Source of the DNA: Actinomycetota bacterium
Lineage (GTDB): Bacteria; Actinomycetota; Actinomycetes; S36-B12; UBA10799
Assembly (NCBI GenBank): GCA_020636995.1
Contig: JACJWU010000005.1
Location: 248,001 to 312,000, forward strand
Direction of reading: 5' to 3'
DNA: 64,000 nt
Below are positions 45,941 to 58,163 of the stretch, piece after piece (within the stretch, counting starts at the first letter, position 1; each line of letters opens with the position of its first letter). A program made the translations under genes and the position numbers. The notes below the pieces were generated by a model. That model made no database searches and was not told the DNA's origin. It saw only the letters and a list, made by a program, of their open reading frames with translations.

Positions 45941-46036
45941 GTGAGTCATTTTCCACACTGCCTCGGCGGTCAGCGGCACTCTCCCCCATGCGCAACCACT
46001 GGGCCCCCGGTCCAGTTTGGGAAATGACTCATCACT
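45941..46036. repeat. Palindromic element, single inverted pair (GAGTCATTT)
   Basis: GAGTCATTTTCCACACTG near 45943 is the inverse of CAGTTTGGGAAATGACTC near 46013-46030 (16 of 18 positions). The arms are about 52 nt apart. It spans the gap between the convergent AlbA_2 and enoyl-CoA hydratase genes. Confidence 0.68.
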
Positions 46037-46829
46037 GCCCGGTGAACCGTGCCTCCCGGCGCTCCAGGAAACTGCGCACGCCTTCGGCGGCGTCCTGCGA
46101 GGTCAGGATCCGGGGCAGCACCTCCTTGAGGTGCTCGCGGGCCGCCTCCTCCCCGCGGTCCCGCGCGATCCGGGCGTTGGCCAGGGTCTCCTGGACGCCC
46201 AGCGGCGCTTGCGCGGCGATCGTCTCAGCGATGGCGACGGCGCGGTCGAACTGCTCGCCCGGCGCGACCACCTCCTGCACGAGCCCGATGCGGTAGGCCT
46301 CATCCGCGCCGAACTGGTCCGCGGTCAGCAGGAAGCGCATCGCATTCCCCCAGCCCAGCTGGGCGGTCGCCCGCAGGGTCGCGCCGCCGAACGGGATGAT
46401 CCCGCGGCCGATCTCCAGTTGCCGGAACCGCACGTCGTCGGCTGCGATCACGATGTCGCTGGCCAGCGCGAGTTCGATGCTGAGCGTGTAGGCGATCCCC
46501 TGCACCGCCATGACCACAGGCTTGGGCACCGGCGGCGCCCACATGCCGAACGGGTCGAACTGGTAGTCCCCGGCCAGCGCCGCCGGTCCCATCTCGGCGA
46601 CCTTCGGCCCGACCTCGGCCAGATCGAGCCCGGCACTGAAATGGTCGCCGAAGGCATGGACGACGCCGACCCGCAGGTCGGGATCGGTCCCGAGACTCTC
46701 GTACGCGGCACCGAACTGGTCGATCAGCTCGAGGTCGAACGCATTGCGCTTCTCCGGGCGGTTGATCCCGATGAGCAACACGTGGTCGCGCTGCTCGACG
46801 ACGACCTTGGGCCCTCCACTGTGGTTCAT
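46032..46829 (-). CDS. Enoyl-CoA hydratase/isomerase (crotonase family)
   Basis: A 265-residue crotonase-fold enzyme. The oxyanion-hole segments are HFSAGLDLAEVG and IAYTLSIELALASDIVIAA (the second is usually G(A/G)CxGGGxELA), then FRQLEIGRGIIPFGGA. The catalytic Glu of true hydratases is not clearly conserved at the second site, so it may be an isomerase or act on a different substrate. Start ATG at 46829, only 24 bp from the divergent VanZ-like gene. Confidence 0.87.
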   Translation of the reverse strand: MNHSGGPKVVVEQRDHVLLIGINRPEKRNAFDLELIDQFGAAYESLGTDPDLRVGVVHAFGDHFSAGLDLAEVGPKVAEMGPAALAGDYQFDPFGMWAPPVPKPVVMAVQGIAYTLSIELALASDIVIAADDVRFRQLEIGRGIIPFGGATLRATAQLGWGNAMRFLLTADQFGADEAYRIGLVQEVVAPGEQFDRAVAIAETIAAQAPLGVQETLANARIARDRGEEAAREHLKEVLPRILTSQDAAEGVRSFLERREARFTGQ

Positions 46830-46853
46830 ACCGCCTAACCTACGCTGAGCGGC

Positions 46854-47192
46854 GTGACCAGCAGACACCCCTGGCAGATCGCGTTCGCCGTCGGTGTGCT
46901 GGTGCAGTGGTGGGCGTTGTACTGGCCGCGGCCACCGTCGGTACAGACAGGCCTGCCGCTGGACAAGGTCGTTCACTTCGCACTCTTCGCGGTGGTGACG
47001 TACGCCGGCGTCCACGCAGGTCTGGCGCGGTGGCTGGTGGCGCTGCTCATGCTCGGCCAGGCCCTGCTCAGCGAGGCGATCCAGCACTTCTGGCTGGCAC
47101 AGCGCGGTGGAGACGTGTGGGACCTGCTGGCCGACGCGCTCGGAATCGCCGCCGGCCTATGGCTGACCCGTGACCGAAACGCCTACGACTGA
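46854..47192 (+). CDS. VanZ-like membrane protein
   Basis: A 112-residue protein with three or four helices and the VanZ-type block LPLDKVVHFALFAVVTYAG, followed by LSEAIQHFWLAQRGGDVWDLLADALG, where the Glu, Gln and Asp residues match the conserved polar positions of VanZ-like proteins. Function unknown outside teicoplanin resistance. GTG start; the 3' end overlaps the convergent 2TM gene by 10 nt. Confidence 0.75.
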   Translation: MTSRHPWQIAFAVGVLVQWWALYWPRPPSVQTGLPLDKVVHFALFAVVTYAGVHAGLARWLVALLMLGQALLSEAIQHFWLAQRGGDVWDLLADALGIAAGLWLTRDRNAYD

Positions 47193-47458
47193 CCCCGCAT
47201 CTTGCGCATCTCGTCGGCGATCTCCTGCTCGGACGGACCGCGGTTACCCGGGCCGAACGTCCCCCACAGGATGAACAGGGCGGCGATCCCCATGCCGAAC
47301 ATCGCCCACGCCGGCCAGAAATAGCCTCCCCCGGACAACGCCCAGATCGCCGTCAACAGGATCGAGACGATGATGAAGATTCCGACCGTGCTCAGTGCGC
47401 TGCGCTTGTCCTTGAGTCGCTTGACCGCCGCCGCCCGCAGTTGATCCTCGTTGCTCAT
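47183..47458 (-). CDS. 2TM-domain small membrane protein
   Basis: A 91-residue protein: basic N-terminal helix LRAAAVKRLKDKRS, two transmembrane helices (VGIFIIVSILLTAIWAL and FWPAWAMFGMGIAALFILW), and an acidic tail EQEIADEMRKMRG. This matches the 2TM domain family, sometimes fused to histidine kinases or regulators, here alone. Role unknown. ATG start, the gene ends inside the VanZ-like frame. Confidence 0.75.
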   Translation of the reverse strand: MSNEDQLRAAAVKRLKDKRSALSTVGIFIIVSILLTAIWALSGGGYFWPAWAMFGMGIAALFILWGTFGPGNRGPSEQEIADEMRKMRGQS

Positions 47459-47489
47459 ACTTCGAGGCTAGACCTGTGCGGGGGTCGAA

Positions 47490-48668
47490 TCAACGCACCT
47501 GCCACGCGCGCAGGGTCATCCCCGCGGCGCGCAAACGATCCACGAGGGCATCCCCCATCGCACTGGCAGGGGTGAGCACACCCCCCGGCCCCTCGGTCGT
47601 GGCCAGGCACAGACCGGCCTCGGACAACATGCGCGACGTCGCTGCGTAACCGGGATCGCCCTTGCCGATCACCTCGGCTCCGTAGACGCGACCGTCCGGC
47701 AGTGTGCTGCGGAACTCGATACGGAAGCCGCCCTTCTCTCTCGACTCCTGCCCCGGCCCTTCACCGGGCTCGGGCAGGAAGCGTGACGCGACCCTGCGGA
47801 TCGGTCCCACCGACAACGCAGCCATACCGCCGGTGGAAGCGGTGGCCAACGCCGTGGCGCGGGCACGTCCACCGAGTCCCGGTCCGGTCGCCACGACCTC
47901 CTTGTAGGCGAAGTCCCGACCGTATTCGTAGCCGAGCAGCATGTTCGAGCGCCGGACCACGCGGGTATTGATACCGGCCATCACGAATGGGCCGGTCCAC
48001 GAGTCCAGGACGGGTTCGTAATGCACCCACAGCTGATCGCCCTCGTCGGGGCCGGACTCGCCGGGCGTCAGCGCGTAGGGATCCTCCATCACCCGCCGCA
48101 GGGCCGGGTCGGCTTTCGCAGCCTCCATCTGCCCGATACCACTGGCGATCGTGCCGCCGCTGAAGCCACCGCTGGCCCACCGCACCGCCATCACAGTCTC
48201 GCCCAGGGGCCCCTCGGCGGCCTCGTGGAGCAGGTAGACGCCGAGGTCCGACGGGATGGAGTCGAAGCCGCTGGCATGCACGATCCGTGCGCCGCTCTTC
48301 TTCGCCACGGCGTCGTACCGCTCGATGCTCTCCCGCATGAAGAGCACCTCGCCGGCCAGGTCGGCGTAGTGGGTGCCGGCCTTCGCGCACGCCTCCACCA
48401 GCGGCAGCCCGTACTTCCAGTAGGGCCCCACAGTGGTCACCACCGCGGTCGTGGACTTCGCGAGTTTCGTCAACGCCTTGGGGTCGGCAGCGTCGGCCAC
48501 GATGACCGGCCAGTCCACCCCGAGGTCGTCGCGCACGGATTCGAGCTTCCACTGGGACCTGCCGGCCAGCGCGATGCGGTACGGGTCGTCGAGGCCCGCC
48601 AGGTACTCGGCGACGAGCCTGCCCGTGAAACCGGTGGCGCCGTACACCACGAGATCGAAGTCGGTCAT
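47490..48668 (-). CDS. Trans-acting enoyl reductase-like/saccharopine dehydrogenase family protein
   Basis: A 392-residue NAD(P)-binding protein. The Rossmann loop is VVYGATGFTGRLVAEYL, followed by RIALAGRSQWKLESV and TTVGPYWKYGLPLVEACAKAGTHYADLAGE, which is the pattern of the mycobacterial trans-acting enoyl reductases and saccharopine-dehydrogenase-like proteins (lipid biosynthesis). The C-terminal half contains FSGGTIASGIGQMEAAK. It starts 4 nt after the stop of the GNAT gene, so the two are probably one transcript. Confidence 0.85.
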   Translation of the reverse strand: MTDFDLVVYGATGFTGRLVAEYLAGLDDPYRIALAGRSQWKLESVRDDLGVDWPVIVADAADPKALTKLAKSTTAVVTTVGPYWKYGLPLVEACAKAGTHYADLAGEVLFMRESIERYDAVAKKSGARIVHASGFDSIPSDLGVYLLHEAAEGPLGETVMAVRWASGGFSGGTIASGIGQMEAAKADPALRRVMEDPYALTPGESGPDEGDQLWVHYEPVLDSWTGPFVMAGINTRVVRRSNMLLGYEYGRDFAYKEVVATGPGLGGRARATALATASTGGMAALSVGPIRRVASRFLPEPGEGPGQESREKGGFRIEFRSTLPDGRVYGAEVIGKGDPGYAATSRMLSEAGLCLATTEGPGGVLTPASAMGDALVDRLRAAGMTLRAWQVR

Positions 48669-48672
48669 GGCC

Positions 48673-49179
48673 CTACCGTACGGGGCGCGCCAGCACGTGA
48701 TCGCACTCGATCGAGCCGGCCACGCAGAAGGTGCGCTTGCCCACGATCTGGAAGCCGTACTTCTGGTAGAAGCGGATGGCCCGATCGTTTGCCTCGTTGG
48801 TTCCCAGCCAGATCCAGTCGTGGCCCCGCTGCGCGGCGAAGTCCAGGCTGGTGCGCATGAGGTCGGCCGCGACGCCGGAACTGTGCCGGTCGGCGTCCAC
48901 ATAGATCCGGCGCAGTTCGGCCGGGTTGGCCCAGTCGTTGTCGACGGGCGGCGGATCGTAGGCGATCATCACGTAGCCGCACACCTCGCCGTCGTCGGCG
49001 TCGACCACGAAGAAGTCGCTGCCGGCGAAGTGCTCAGCGAAGCGCGACTCGTTCAACTCGTCACGGATGTGGGCAGTGATCGCCTCGGAGGCTGTGGTCG
49101 GCGGGCACGCCATGGCGAAGGTCCGGGCCGCCAGGCGGGCGATGGCGGGGACGTCGTCGATGGTTGCCGCGCGAACCAT
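48673..49179 (-). CDS. GNAT family N-acetyltransferase
   Basis: A 168-residue acetyl-CoA-dependent N-acyltransferase. The acetyl-CoA loop is DADRHSSGVAADLMRTSL (the R/Q-x-x-G-x-G/A pattern), preceded by AELRRIYV and followed by WLGTNEANDRAIRFYQKYGFQIVGK, the standard motif B. Substrate unknown. It sits between a GH31 gene and an enoyl-reductase-like gene. Confidence 0.88.
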   Translation of the reverse strand: MVRAATIDDVPAIARLAARTFAMACPPTTASEAITAHIRDELNESRFAEHFAGSDFFVVDADDGEVCGYVMIAYDPPPVDNDWANPAELRRIYVDADRHSSGVAADLMRTSLDFAAQRGHDWIWLGTNEANDRAIRFYQKYGFQIVGKRTFCVAGSIECDHVLARPVR

Positions 49180-49211
49180 GGTGACAGGCTATCTGTGGAC
49201 CCGATGCCCGA

Positions 49212-51476
49212 TCACCGCCCCTTGAGCGCCGCCCGGATCTGCTCGCTCACCGGATCGTCGGCGCGCACGAAGGCCGCCGGGGTGTCCAGCGGCGCGGCCA
49301 CCTCCACGGTCCGGTCACCCTCGAAGGTCTCACCGGTGAGCGCATGCACCCACTGCCCCGGCGGGAAGGACACCTCCACACTGGTCGCACCTTCGGCCAG
49401 CACCGGTGCCACCAAGAGGTGTGCCCCGAGGAAGAACTGCGGATCCCCTTCCGCACCGGGGTAGACCATCCACGTCGGTCGCATCGCCGGCACGCCGGTG
49501 CTCACCGCCTCGTCGATCACGGTCTTCCGGTACGGGTAGAGCGCGGCGTAGATCCGCGACGCCTGCGCGAAGGCTTCGCGGGTCTCGGGCGTGTCGTAGA
49601 CCTGCTCGTTCTGCGCCGGGCGGTTGCCTTCGTGCGTGCGCATCATGACTCCGAAGGCCTGCATCTGGGCCCAGCGGGTGTTCAACTCCGGTGGCCGCAC
49701 GTAGTTCTTCACCACCGCGTTGATGCTGGTGTAGCCGCCGATGTCGCTGTGCCACAGCGGCGAACCGGACACTCCGCCGGAGAGCATCCCGTAGATCGCG
49801 CTGGCCATGCCGTCCTGATCCGCGAAGTTCACCATCTGGTCGCCGGCCCACATCATCGGCACTTCCTGTTCAGAGCCGATGAACGCCGAGCGCATGAACG
49901 CCAGACATTCCGGCTGCTCCGCACGGTCGCAGCCCTCGCGGACCACCGAGGCCCACAGTCTCGGGTAGAGGTTGTGCACGTAGAGCGGGTCGCCGTCGTA
50001 CAGCTTCGCGTCGAACGGCAACGCCTCGCCGAAGTCCGCCATGAACCCCACGGCGCCTGCCCCGAGGACGTCGTCGGCGATGACGTCGGCGTACCAGTCG
50101 CGGGCCTGCGGGTTCGTGAAGTCGACGAGTACGGCGTCGAACCCGTTCTGGTCCATGAGATAGGGCTGGCCGGACTGCGTCTGCACGGTGTAGCCCTTCT
50201 CCACGGCCTCGGCGAAGAGGTTCTCGATCGAGGAGTCACCCTTCTGCGTCGCATCGACGAGCCACGGGTTGATGTAGGTCAGGACCTCGATCCCGTCCGC
50301 GTTGAGGTCGCGCACGAGTTTGCGCCATCCCGGATAACGCTCCCGATCCAACTGCCACGTCCACCACAGGCGATCACCGAAACTGGTGACCCGCTTGCCG
50401 GTCCAGTCCTGCAGCCACACCCCGGAGATCTTGGTGCCTGCCTGCTGCATCTCGCTCACCACGGAGCGGACCTTGTCAGTGCCTCCTTGCAGTCCCAGCA
50501 CCGCGCCCCGCTGCACCCAGTCGGCCAGCGGCGGACGCGTCTTGCCCGCCTCCCGCGCCGCCACAACACCGGCTGGGCTGTCGGCGACGTACACCTCCGC
50601 GGAGATGACCGGGGCCCACGCCTCCAGACTCGCCTGTCCGGTGCGTGACAGGTCGGCGATGGTGAATGCGCCGCTGTTGTCGGTGTCGGCGAACGTGAAC
50701 GCCTTGTTCTCGCTGGTCACGTACGACGGCCACGCGGCGTACGTGGTGGTGAGGTTCCCGCCCGCCTTCTGCGTCACGTCGGCCAAGTAGGTCAGCGGCT
50801 GTTCCCCGCGACCGACGCCCTGCTCGCGCGGCAGGATCGGGGTCACCGAACCGGTGAGATCCAAGGGCCGGTACTGCTCCCCGAGGCCGTACACCTTCTC
50901 CCCGTTGGCGATTCCTGCGGTGAGCACGACGCTGTCCACATCGTCGACCCGCACGCGCATCTCCAACGCCCGCACCGAGGCCGACTTGGGCACCGCGAGC
51001 AACCGCATCGTGTAGTCGGTGCTTCCCTGATCCCCACTCAGGGTCCCGGAGATGCGGACCTGCGGACCGCGTTGCTCGACGGCGTCGACCGTCTGCTGCG
51101 TGAACTGCGCGGTGCGCGCCACGTCGGCCCAGAAGTAGCCGAGGTGTTCGGTGAAGTCCACCGAGCCCGTTCCCGCGGACACGAAGGCGACGCCCGGCTG
51201 GGTCTGCCAGGCGATCCTGCCGCCTTGGCTGATGCGCACCGCGTCGTTGGTGACCTCCACCTCGAAGGGTCCGGTGCCCACGACGGTGGGCTCGGTCGTC
51301 ACGGACAAAGCTCCGGGCGTGATGGGGTCGAGTTTGTCCTGCGGAACCTTCGTCCACAGGTACACCCCGACTGCGGTGGCCGCGATCACGAGGATCAACA
51401 CCAGCAGCAACAACCAGAACAGGATCCGTTGCCACAGGGGTTTCTTACGTTTCGGCGTCTGCGAGGTGACGGTCAC
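49212..51476 (-). CDS. Membrane-anchored GH31 glycosidase, sulfoquinovosidase-like
   Basis: A 754-residue GH31 enzyme with one N-terminal transmembrane helix (about 17-41, WLLLLVLILVIAATAVGVYLW) and the rest outside the membrane. It follows Escherichia coli YihQ closely. The sulfoquinovose-binding set is complete: Gln 330 (LGLQGGTD), Gln 356 (WLQDW), Arg 369 and Trp 372 (DRLWW), Tyr 582 (DIGGYTS). The nucleophile is Asp 481 in FMADFGE and the acid Asp 546 in WAGDQ. It should release sulfoquinovose from sulfoquinovosyl glycerol or lipid, at the cell surface. No sulfoquinovose catabolic genes are adjacent. Confidence 0.86.
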   Translation of the reverse strand: MTVTSQTPKRKKPLWQRILFWLLLLVLILVIAATAVGVYLWTKVPQDKLDPITPGALSVTTEPTVVGTGPFEVEVTNDAVRISQGGRIAWQTQPGVAFVSAGTGSVDFTEHLGYFWADVARTAQFTQQTVDAVEQRGPQVRISGTLSGDQGSTDYTMRLLAVPKSASVRALEMRVRVDDVDSVVLTAGIANGEKVYGLGEQYRPLDLTGSVTPILPREQGVGRGEQPLTYLADVTQKAGGNLTTTYAAWPSYVTSENKAFTFADTDNSGAFTIADLSRTGQASLEAWAPVISAEVYVADSPAGVVAAREAGKTRPPLADWVQRGAVLGLQGGTDKVRSVVSEMQQAGTKISGVWLQDWTGKRVTSFGDRLWWTWQLDRERYPGWRKLVRDLNADGIEVLTYINPWLVDATQKGDSSIENLFAEAVEKGYTVQTQSGQPYLMDQNGFDAVLVDFTNPQARDWYADVIADDVLGAGAVGFMADFGEALPFDAKLYDGDPLYVHNLYPRLWASVVREGCDRAEQPECLAFMRSAFIGSEQEVPMMWAGDQMVNFADQDGMASAIYGMLSGGVSGSPLWHSDIGGYTSINAVVKNYVRPPELNTRWAQMQAFGVMMRTHEGNRPAQNEQVYDTPETREAFAQASRIYAALYPYRKTVIDEAVSTGVPAMRPTWMVYPGAEGDPQFFLGAHLLVAPVLAEGATSVEVSFPPGQWVHALTGETFEGDRTVEVAAPLDTPAAFVRADDPVSEQIRAALKGR

Positions 51477-51501
51477 GCGAACAACTTAGCGAGTGCGCCG
51501 G

Positions 51502-52350
51502 TCAGGATTGACCAGGCGTCGCCACCCCCCAGGTGCTCGCGCTGGGCATGCCGTAGCGGTTGACCGACCGGACCTCGTAGCAGTGGGCACCTGGGGACGG
51601 ATCAGTCCACCGGCCCCGCTGCATACGGACTTCGGCGGTCGACAGCGCCGGTGACGTCCCACCGGCACAGCGGGCGGCGTCGTAGGTGGTGATCACGACC
51701 CGCGTTCCGGACAGGACGGGCACTGGCCGCCATGTGATCCGGCTGCCGAACACCACGTCCTCCGGAGCGGGTGGCCGGGGCTCTCGCAGGCAGTACTGGC
51801 GCACGGGCTTGCGATCCTTGCGGCCGTACAGGTGCACCACCCCACGGATGTCGTCCTTGGACAGCCACTGGCAGTCGTAGAGCCAGGGCTCCGGAGGTTT
51901 CGGGCAATAGGTGAGAGGCGGCGTGGACATCAGCCGGCAGTTGTCCGACCGCACATGGTGCAGACCCAGCACATGACCGAGTTCGTGGGCCAACACCTGT
52001 GCCGCGAACACCCGGTCGCGTTCCCGCAACGGCCGGTAGAGCAGCGAGTTCACGCGCACGGAGGCCCCGGAATGGCGACCGATCGTGGCAAGTCCGGCAG
52101 CACTGCCGAGGTTGCCGTAGCCGATCACGACCTGCGCACGACTGCGCGGCACCTTGCGGAAGCGGATGTCGGCGCCACTGCGGTTCCAGGTCCGCACGGC
52201 GGCCTCGATGCTCCAGTTCCAGTTCTTGGGCAGGGTGTCGGCGTAGCGGATCGTGTCACCGGGCCAGCGCGGACCGGGGGCGTTGTAGGCGTGGGCGGGT
52301 GTGGCGCCGACCAGCGCCAGCAGCACGACCAGGAACACCAGCCTTCGCAC
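51502..52350 (-). CDS. Secreted matrixin-like zinc metalloprotease
   Basis: A 282-residue exported protease. Signal peptide (RRLVFLVVLLALVGATPAHA). The zinc motif HELGHVLGLHH gives His 122, 126 and 132 with Glu 123, and the Met-turn is RLMSTPP at about 140-144, as in matrixins (M10 fold). A propeptide seems absent. The C-terminal 80 residues form a beta-rich domain with ITWRPVPVLSG and Cys pairs, like a fibronectin-type module. GTG start at 52350 after CGAGGC. Confidence 0.87.
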   Translation of the reverse strand: MRRLVFLVVLLALVGATPAHAYNAPGPRWPGDTIRYADTLPKNWNWSIEAAVRTWNRSGADIRFRKVPRSRAQVVIGYGNLGSAAGLATIGRHSGASVRVNSLLYRPLRERDRVFAAQVLAHELGHVLGLHHVRSDNCRLMSTPPLTYCPKPPEPWLYDCQWLSKDDIRGVVHLYGRKDRKPVRQYCLREPRPPAPEDVVFGSRITWRPVPVLSGTRVVITTYDAARCAGGTSPALSTAEVRMQRGRWTDPSPGAHCYEVRSVNRYGMPSASTWGVATPGQS

Positions 52351-52452
52351 GCCTCGAGGGTACGTCGGGGTGCGCGGCGGTCGCCCGCGCTCGTTGAGTG
52401 CTGCACCGTTACCGAATCGAGGGTGCGAAACCCGTAACCGCGCAACAGTCAA

Positions 52453-53435
52453 TCAGCCCAGGAACGTCGCCAACAGTTGGTCCGCGGCCACCGCCGGCGG
52501 CAACTCCCCTGCGAGCACCGAGGCTTCCACCTGCTCGAGCCGCGCCCGCACCTTCGGGGAGTCCCGGAACTCATCGAGCAGCCGGTCACCGATCAGCGAC
52601 CACATCCACCCGATCTGCTGCCGCTGCCGCCGCTCCTGCCGCTCGCCACTGGCGGCCAGCCGGTCACGGTGGGTGACGATCTGCTCCCAGATCTCCGGCA
52701 GCCCCGCATTGGTCAACGCCGAGCAGGTCAGCACCGGCGGCGTCCAGTTCGGCGAGGCGGGCGTCATCAGGTGGATGGCCCGCCGGTAGTCCAGGGCCGC
52801 CAGCCGCGCCCGCTTCACGTTGTCGCCGTCGGCCTTGTTCACCGCGATCAGATCGGCGAGTTCCAGCACGCCGCGCTTGATCCCCTGCAACTCGTCACCT
52901 GCGCCGGCCAGCATCAGCACCACGAAGATGTCGACCATCTCGGACACCGTGGTCTCGCTCTGCCCGACGCCGACGGTCTCAACGAGGACCACATCGAAAC
53001 CTGCCGCCTCGCACAGCAGGATCGCCTCACGCGTCGCCCTGGCGACCCCACCCAACGACCCACTGGCCGGAGATGGCCGGATGAACGTATGCGGATCCGA
53101 GGACAACCGCTCCATCCGGGTCTTGTCGCCGAGGATCGCCCCGCCGGTGCGGGAACTGCTCGGGTCCACGGCGAGCACCGCGACCTTGTGCCCGTCCGCT
53201 GTGAGGTTGCTGCCGAACTGGTCTATGAAGGTCGACTTCCCGACGCCCGGCACCCCGGTCAGTCCGATCCGGTCGGAGCCGCCGGTGAACGGCATCAATG
53301 CGGTCAGCAGGTCGGCTGCCGCCGCCCGGTGATCCGGTCGCCGGCTCTCCACGAGGGTGATCGCGCGCGCCAGCCACATCGTGTCGCCACCGCGGACCAG
53401 GTCGGCAAGCTCAGCCGTCTCCGGCAGCGGCTGCC

Positions 53436-53439
<4 letters not shown>
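52453..53439 (-). CDS. meaB: MeaB-type GTPase chaperone of methylmalonyl-CoA mutase
   Basis: A 328-residue G3E-family GTPase that protects and reloads B12-dependent mutases. P-loop GVPGVGKSTFID, Asp of switch I in VDPSSSRTGGAILGDKTRM, Walker B ETVGVGQSE, and base motif AVNKADG. It overlaps the mutase large-subunit gene by 4 nt, the usual order in actinobacteria. A second MeaB-like gene occurs at 62.4 kb with a different mutase. Confidence 0.93.
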
Positions 53440-55594
<2,155 letters not shown>

Positions 55595-55598
<4 letters not shown>

Positions 55599-57412
55599 CG
55601 TGTGGCCTCCGCCCGGGTGAGAACGTCGAGGACGTCGACGCCGAGATGGATGTACTCGTCCACCCCGTCGTAGTCGCCCTTGCCTGCCAGGTACACGCGT
55701 TTCGCGCCGGCCTGTTTCAGCGCCGCCGCGGTGGCCGCGGCGAGGTCGGCGTAGACATCGTCGGACGAGCAGATGCATGCGATGTCGGCACCGGATGCGG
55801 CGAACGCGGCGGCTGCTGCGTCGGCGTCGCTGTGCCCCTCGTCGGACACCGCACGGACGCCACCGGCGGCGAACAGGTTCGCGGCGAACGTGGCGCGGGC
55901 TGTGTGCGCCGCGATCGGGCCGAGGTTGGCCAGGAATACCGTCGCGTCCCCCGCGTTCTCGCGCAGTTCCTCGTAGGGGTCGGCCAGACGGTCCTGCGGC
56001 CACGGGGTCTCCGTGTGGAGGTGCCCGGTCAGGGGCACGGGTGGCCTGGTGTCGGGCGCAGGCTCGGCACCCGGCTCGGGACGCTGCTCGTCGAGCAGTG
56101 GGAACTCGCTGACCCCGGTGATCGGATATTTGCGCGTGGAGATCTGCTGGTCGCGGCGCTGGGCCACCACCGCGATGTCCGCACCGATCTCGTCGATGGC
56201 CTCGATCGGGCCGCCGGCGGCTTCGATGCGCTGGAAGAACTTCCAGCCCGCGGCCGCCAGCTCATCGGTGAACGACTCGATGTACCAACTGCCGCCCGCG
56301 GGATCGAGCACCCGGCCGATGCCCGACTCGTCCTGGAGCAGCAGTTGCGTGTTGCGGGCGAGCCGTCGCCCGAGATCGCCCGGCACTCCACCCGCGGAAT
56401 CGAAGGGCGCCAGCGTCACGGAATCGGCGCCGCCCACCACCGCGCCGAGCGTGGCGGCTGTCCCGCGCAGGATGTTGACCCAGGGGTCGACTGTGGTCAG
56501 CCAGCGGTCTGCTGAGACCGCCACGATCTGCACGCTGTCGATCGGCTGGCCCATGTTCTCCAGGACGGTCGCCAAGCAGTGCCGCAGGGCGCGCAGTTTC
56601 GCAACGGTCGCGAACACGTCGACATCGGCGGTCACCTCCAGGGTGATCCGTGATCCGGGGTGGTCCACGCCGTCATCGATGAGCGCCCGCAGGTACAGCA
56701 GAGCGACCGAGAGGACGTAGCCGATCTCCTGCGCCTCACTCGCGCCCGCACCGGAGGCGGGGGAACCGGAGGCCAGGAAAGTGCGCAGCCGCGGGGTGTT
56801 GGAGACGTCCATCGCCGCCATCATCTGCGCGTCCATCGCGACCTCGCCGGTGGTCGCCAGCGTGCCGACCGGGTCGATGCCGAGACTGCCCGCGGGCTCT
56901 GCGCCGTGCACTCCCTTCGCGGCGAGCAGATCGCGGTACCAGCCGGCGACCACTGCCGCGTGCGCACCGGCCCGCAGACTCACCGGCGCCGCATCGAGCA
57001 CGACACCGTCGAGCACACGCGCAAGATCCCCGGGGGTGCGGACACTCACGCCCTCCCCGCCCCCGAGGTCCAGCAGCAGCTCGACACTGGTCGCACCGTT
57101 GGCCAGGTCGTCGAGGATCTGGGCGTTGGCGATGGCTGCGTCGGGATGGACGGTACGGGTGCGGATGTCCCACTGGCCGTTCTCCCGCGGTGCCGCCTGG
57201 GCCCCTCGGATCAGGGGATCGAAACCGGGGAAGCCGGACTCGTCGTGCGCTGTCGGGTAACTGTCGTAGAGCGGCTCGATGCGCAGGCCGTCGAGGGTGG
57301 TGGTGACCAGTGTCTTGTCGAAGTCCTTGCCTTTGAGGACCTTGTCGACGGCCGCCAGCCACTGCTCGCGGGTGGGACTGTAATCCGATGCCAAATCAAG
57401 GTTCTCAGTCAC
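55595..57412 (-). CDS. mutA: Methylmalonyl-CoA mutase, small subunit
   Basis: A 605-residue subunit homologous to the catalytic one but with a degenerate B12 domain: the DxHxxG motif is missing (the region reads ICSSDDVYADL), as expected for the non-catalytic partner in actinobacteria. LLLQDESGIGRVLDPAGGSWYIES aligns with LFLQQESGTTRVIDPWGGSYFIER of the large subunit, listed here as landmarks. GTG at 57412. First gene of the operon; it is divergent from a secreted-protein gene (106 bp). Confidence 0.93.
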
Positions 57413-57518
57413 CCTTCGAGGATAGTCCCGGGGCCCGCGGGGCGACGACGGCAGACTTCCGCATGGCTGCGACACGCTCAAGTGACCGGGCGTACTCTGG
57501 GATCAGGGGTGGTTGATC

Positions 57519-58163
57519 ATGCGTATCACGCCAACCGTTGCCGCTGCCGCGCTCGTCTTGGGACTGCTCGGGGGCACCGCCGCTCCCGTCGCCGCGCAGG
57601 GTGATCCGCCCGGGGCCGTGGCCGCCAAATCCGAACCTCTGCTGACGAAGAAGTGCAGGAAGCAGTTTCGGGCGGGATTCCACGACAAGTTGTGGCTTGA
57701 CAACCTTCACCACGCCGCCTCCTATTTCGAAGGCCGCCGCAAGGCCGAGCAGGTCATGTACGACCAGTTGCGGTGGGCGCTGGCTGACCCGGAGGCATGG
57801 GACCTCATCCCCGGAATTGAGGCCGCCGCTGCGCGTGACCGCGCCGACTACCAGCCCGTCGTTACGAAGCAGCGCGACGAGTACAACACGCAAACCAAGC
57901 AGTTCGAACGCAGTTTCACGCGCAGCGACTGCCTGACCAGCGCGAAGAGCAAGAACATCTTCAAGGCTGCTATGCGCTACTTGCGCGCGGGCTTCAAAGA
58001 CATCTACAAGGGGCACGAGAAGTTGTTCGCGGCGAACGGGGCGATCCAGACAGCGCAGGCAGACTTGGCCGGTCAGTATCTGACCGATGCCGACCTGGAG
58101 TACGAGACCGTGGTGGAGAACGCCTTGCACGCGAGGAAGCAGTATCGCGAGTTGATGAAGTAG
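57519..58163 (+). CDS. Secreted protein of unknown function
   Basis: A 214-residue protein with a signal peptide (AAAALVLGLLGGTAAPVAA) and an alpha-helical, Lys/Gln-rich mature part. Two Cys residues (KKCRKQF and SDCLTSA) probably form a disulfide. Landmarks are WLDNLHHAASYFEGRRKAEQ and YLRAGFKDIYKGHEKLF. No family is recognised. The ATG at 57519 follows AGGGGTGG. Confidence 0.68.
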   Translation: MRITPTVAAAALVLGLLGGTAAPVAAQGDPPGAVAAKSEPLLTKKCRKQFRAGFHDKLWLDNLHHAASYFEGRRKAEQVMYDQLRWALADPEAWDLIPGIEAAAARDRADYQPVVTKQRDEYNTQTKQFERSFTRSDCLTSAKSKNIFKAAMRYLRAGFKDIYKGHEKLFAANGAIQTAQADLAGQYLTDADLEYETVVENALHARKQYRELMK

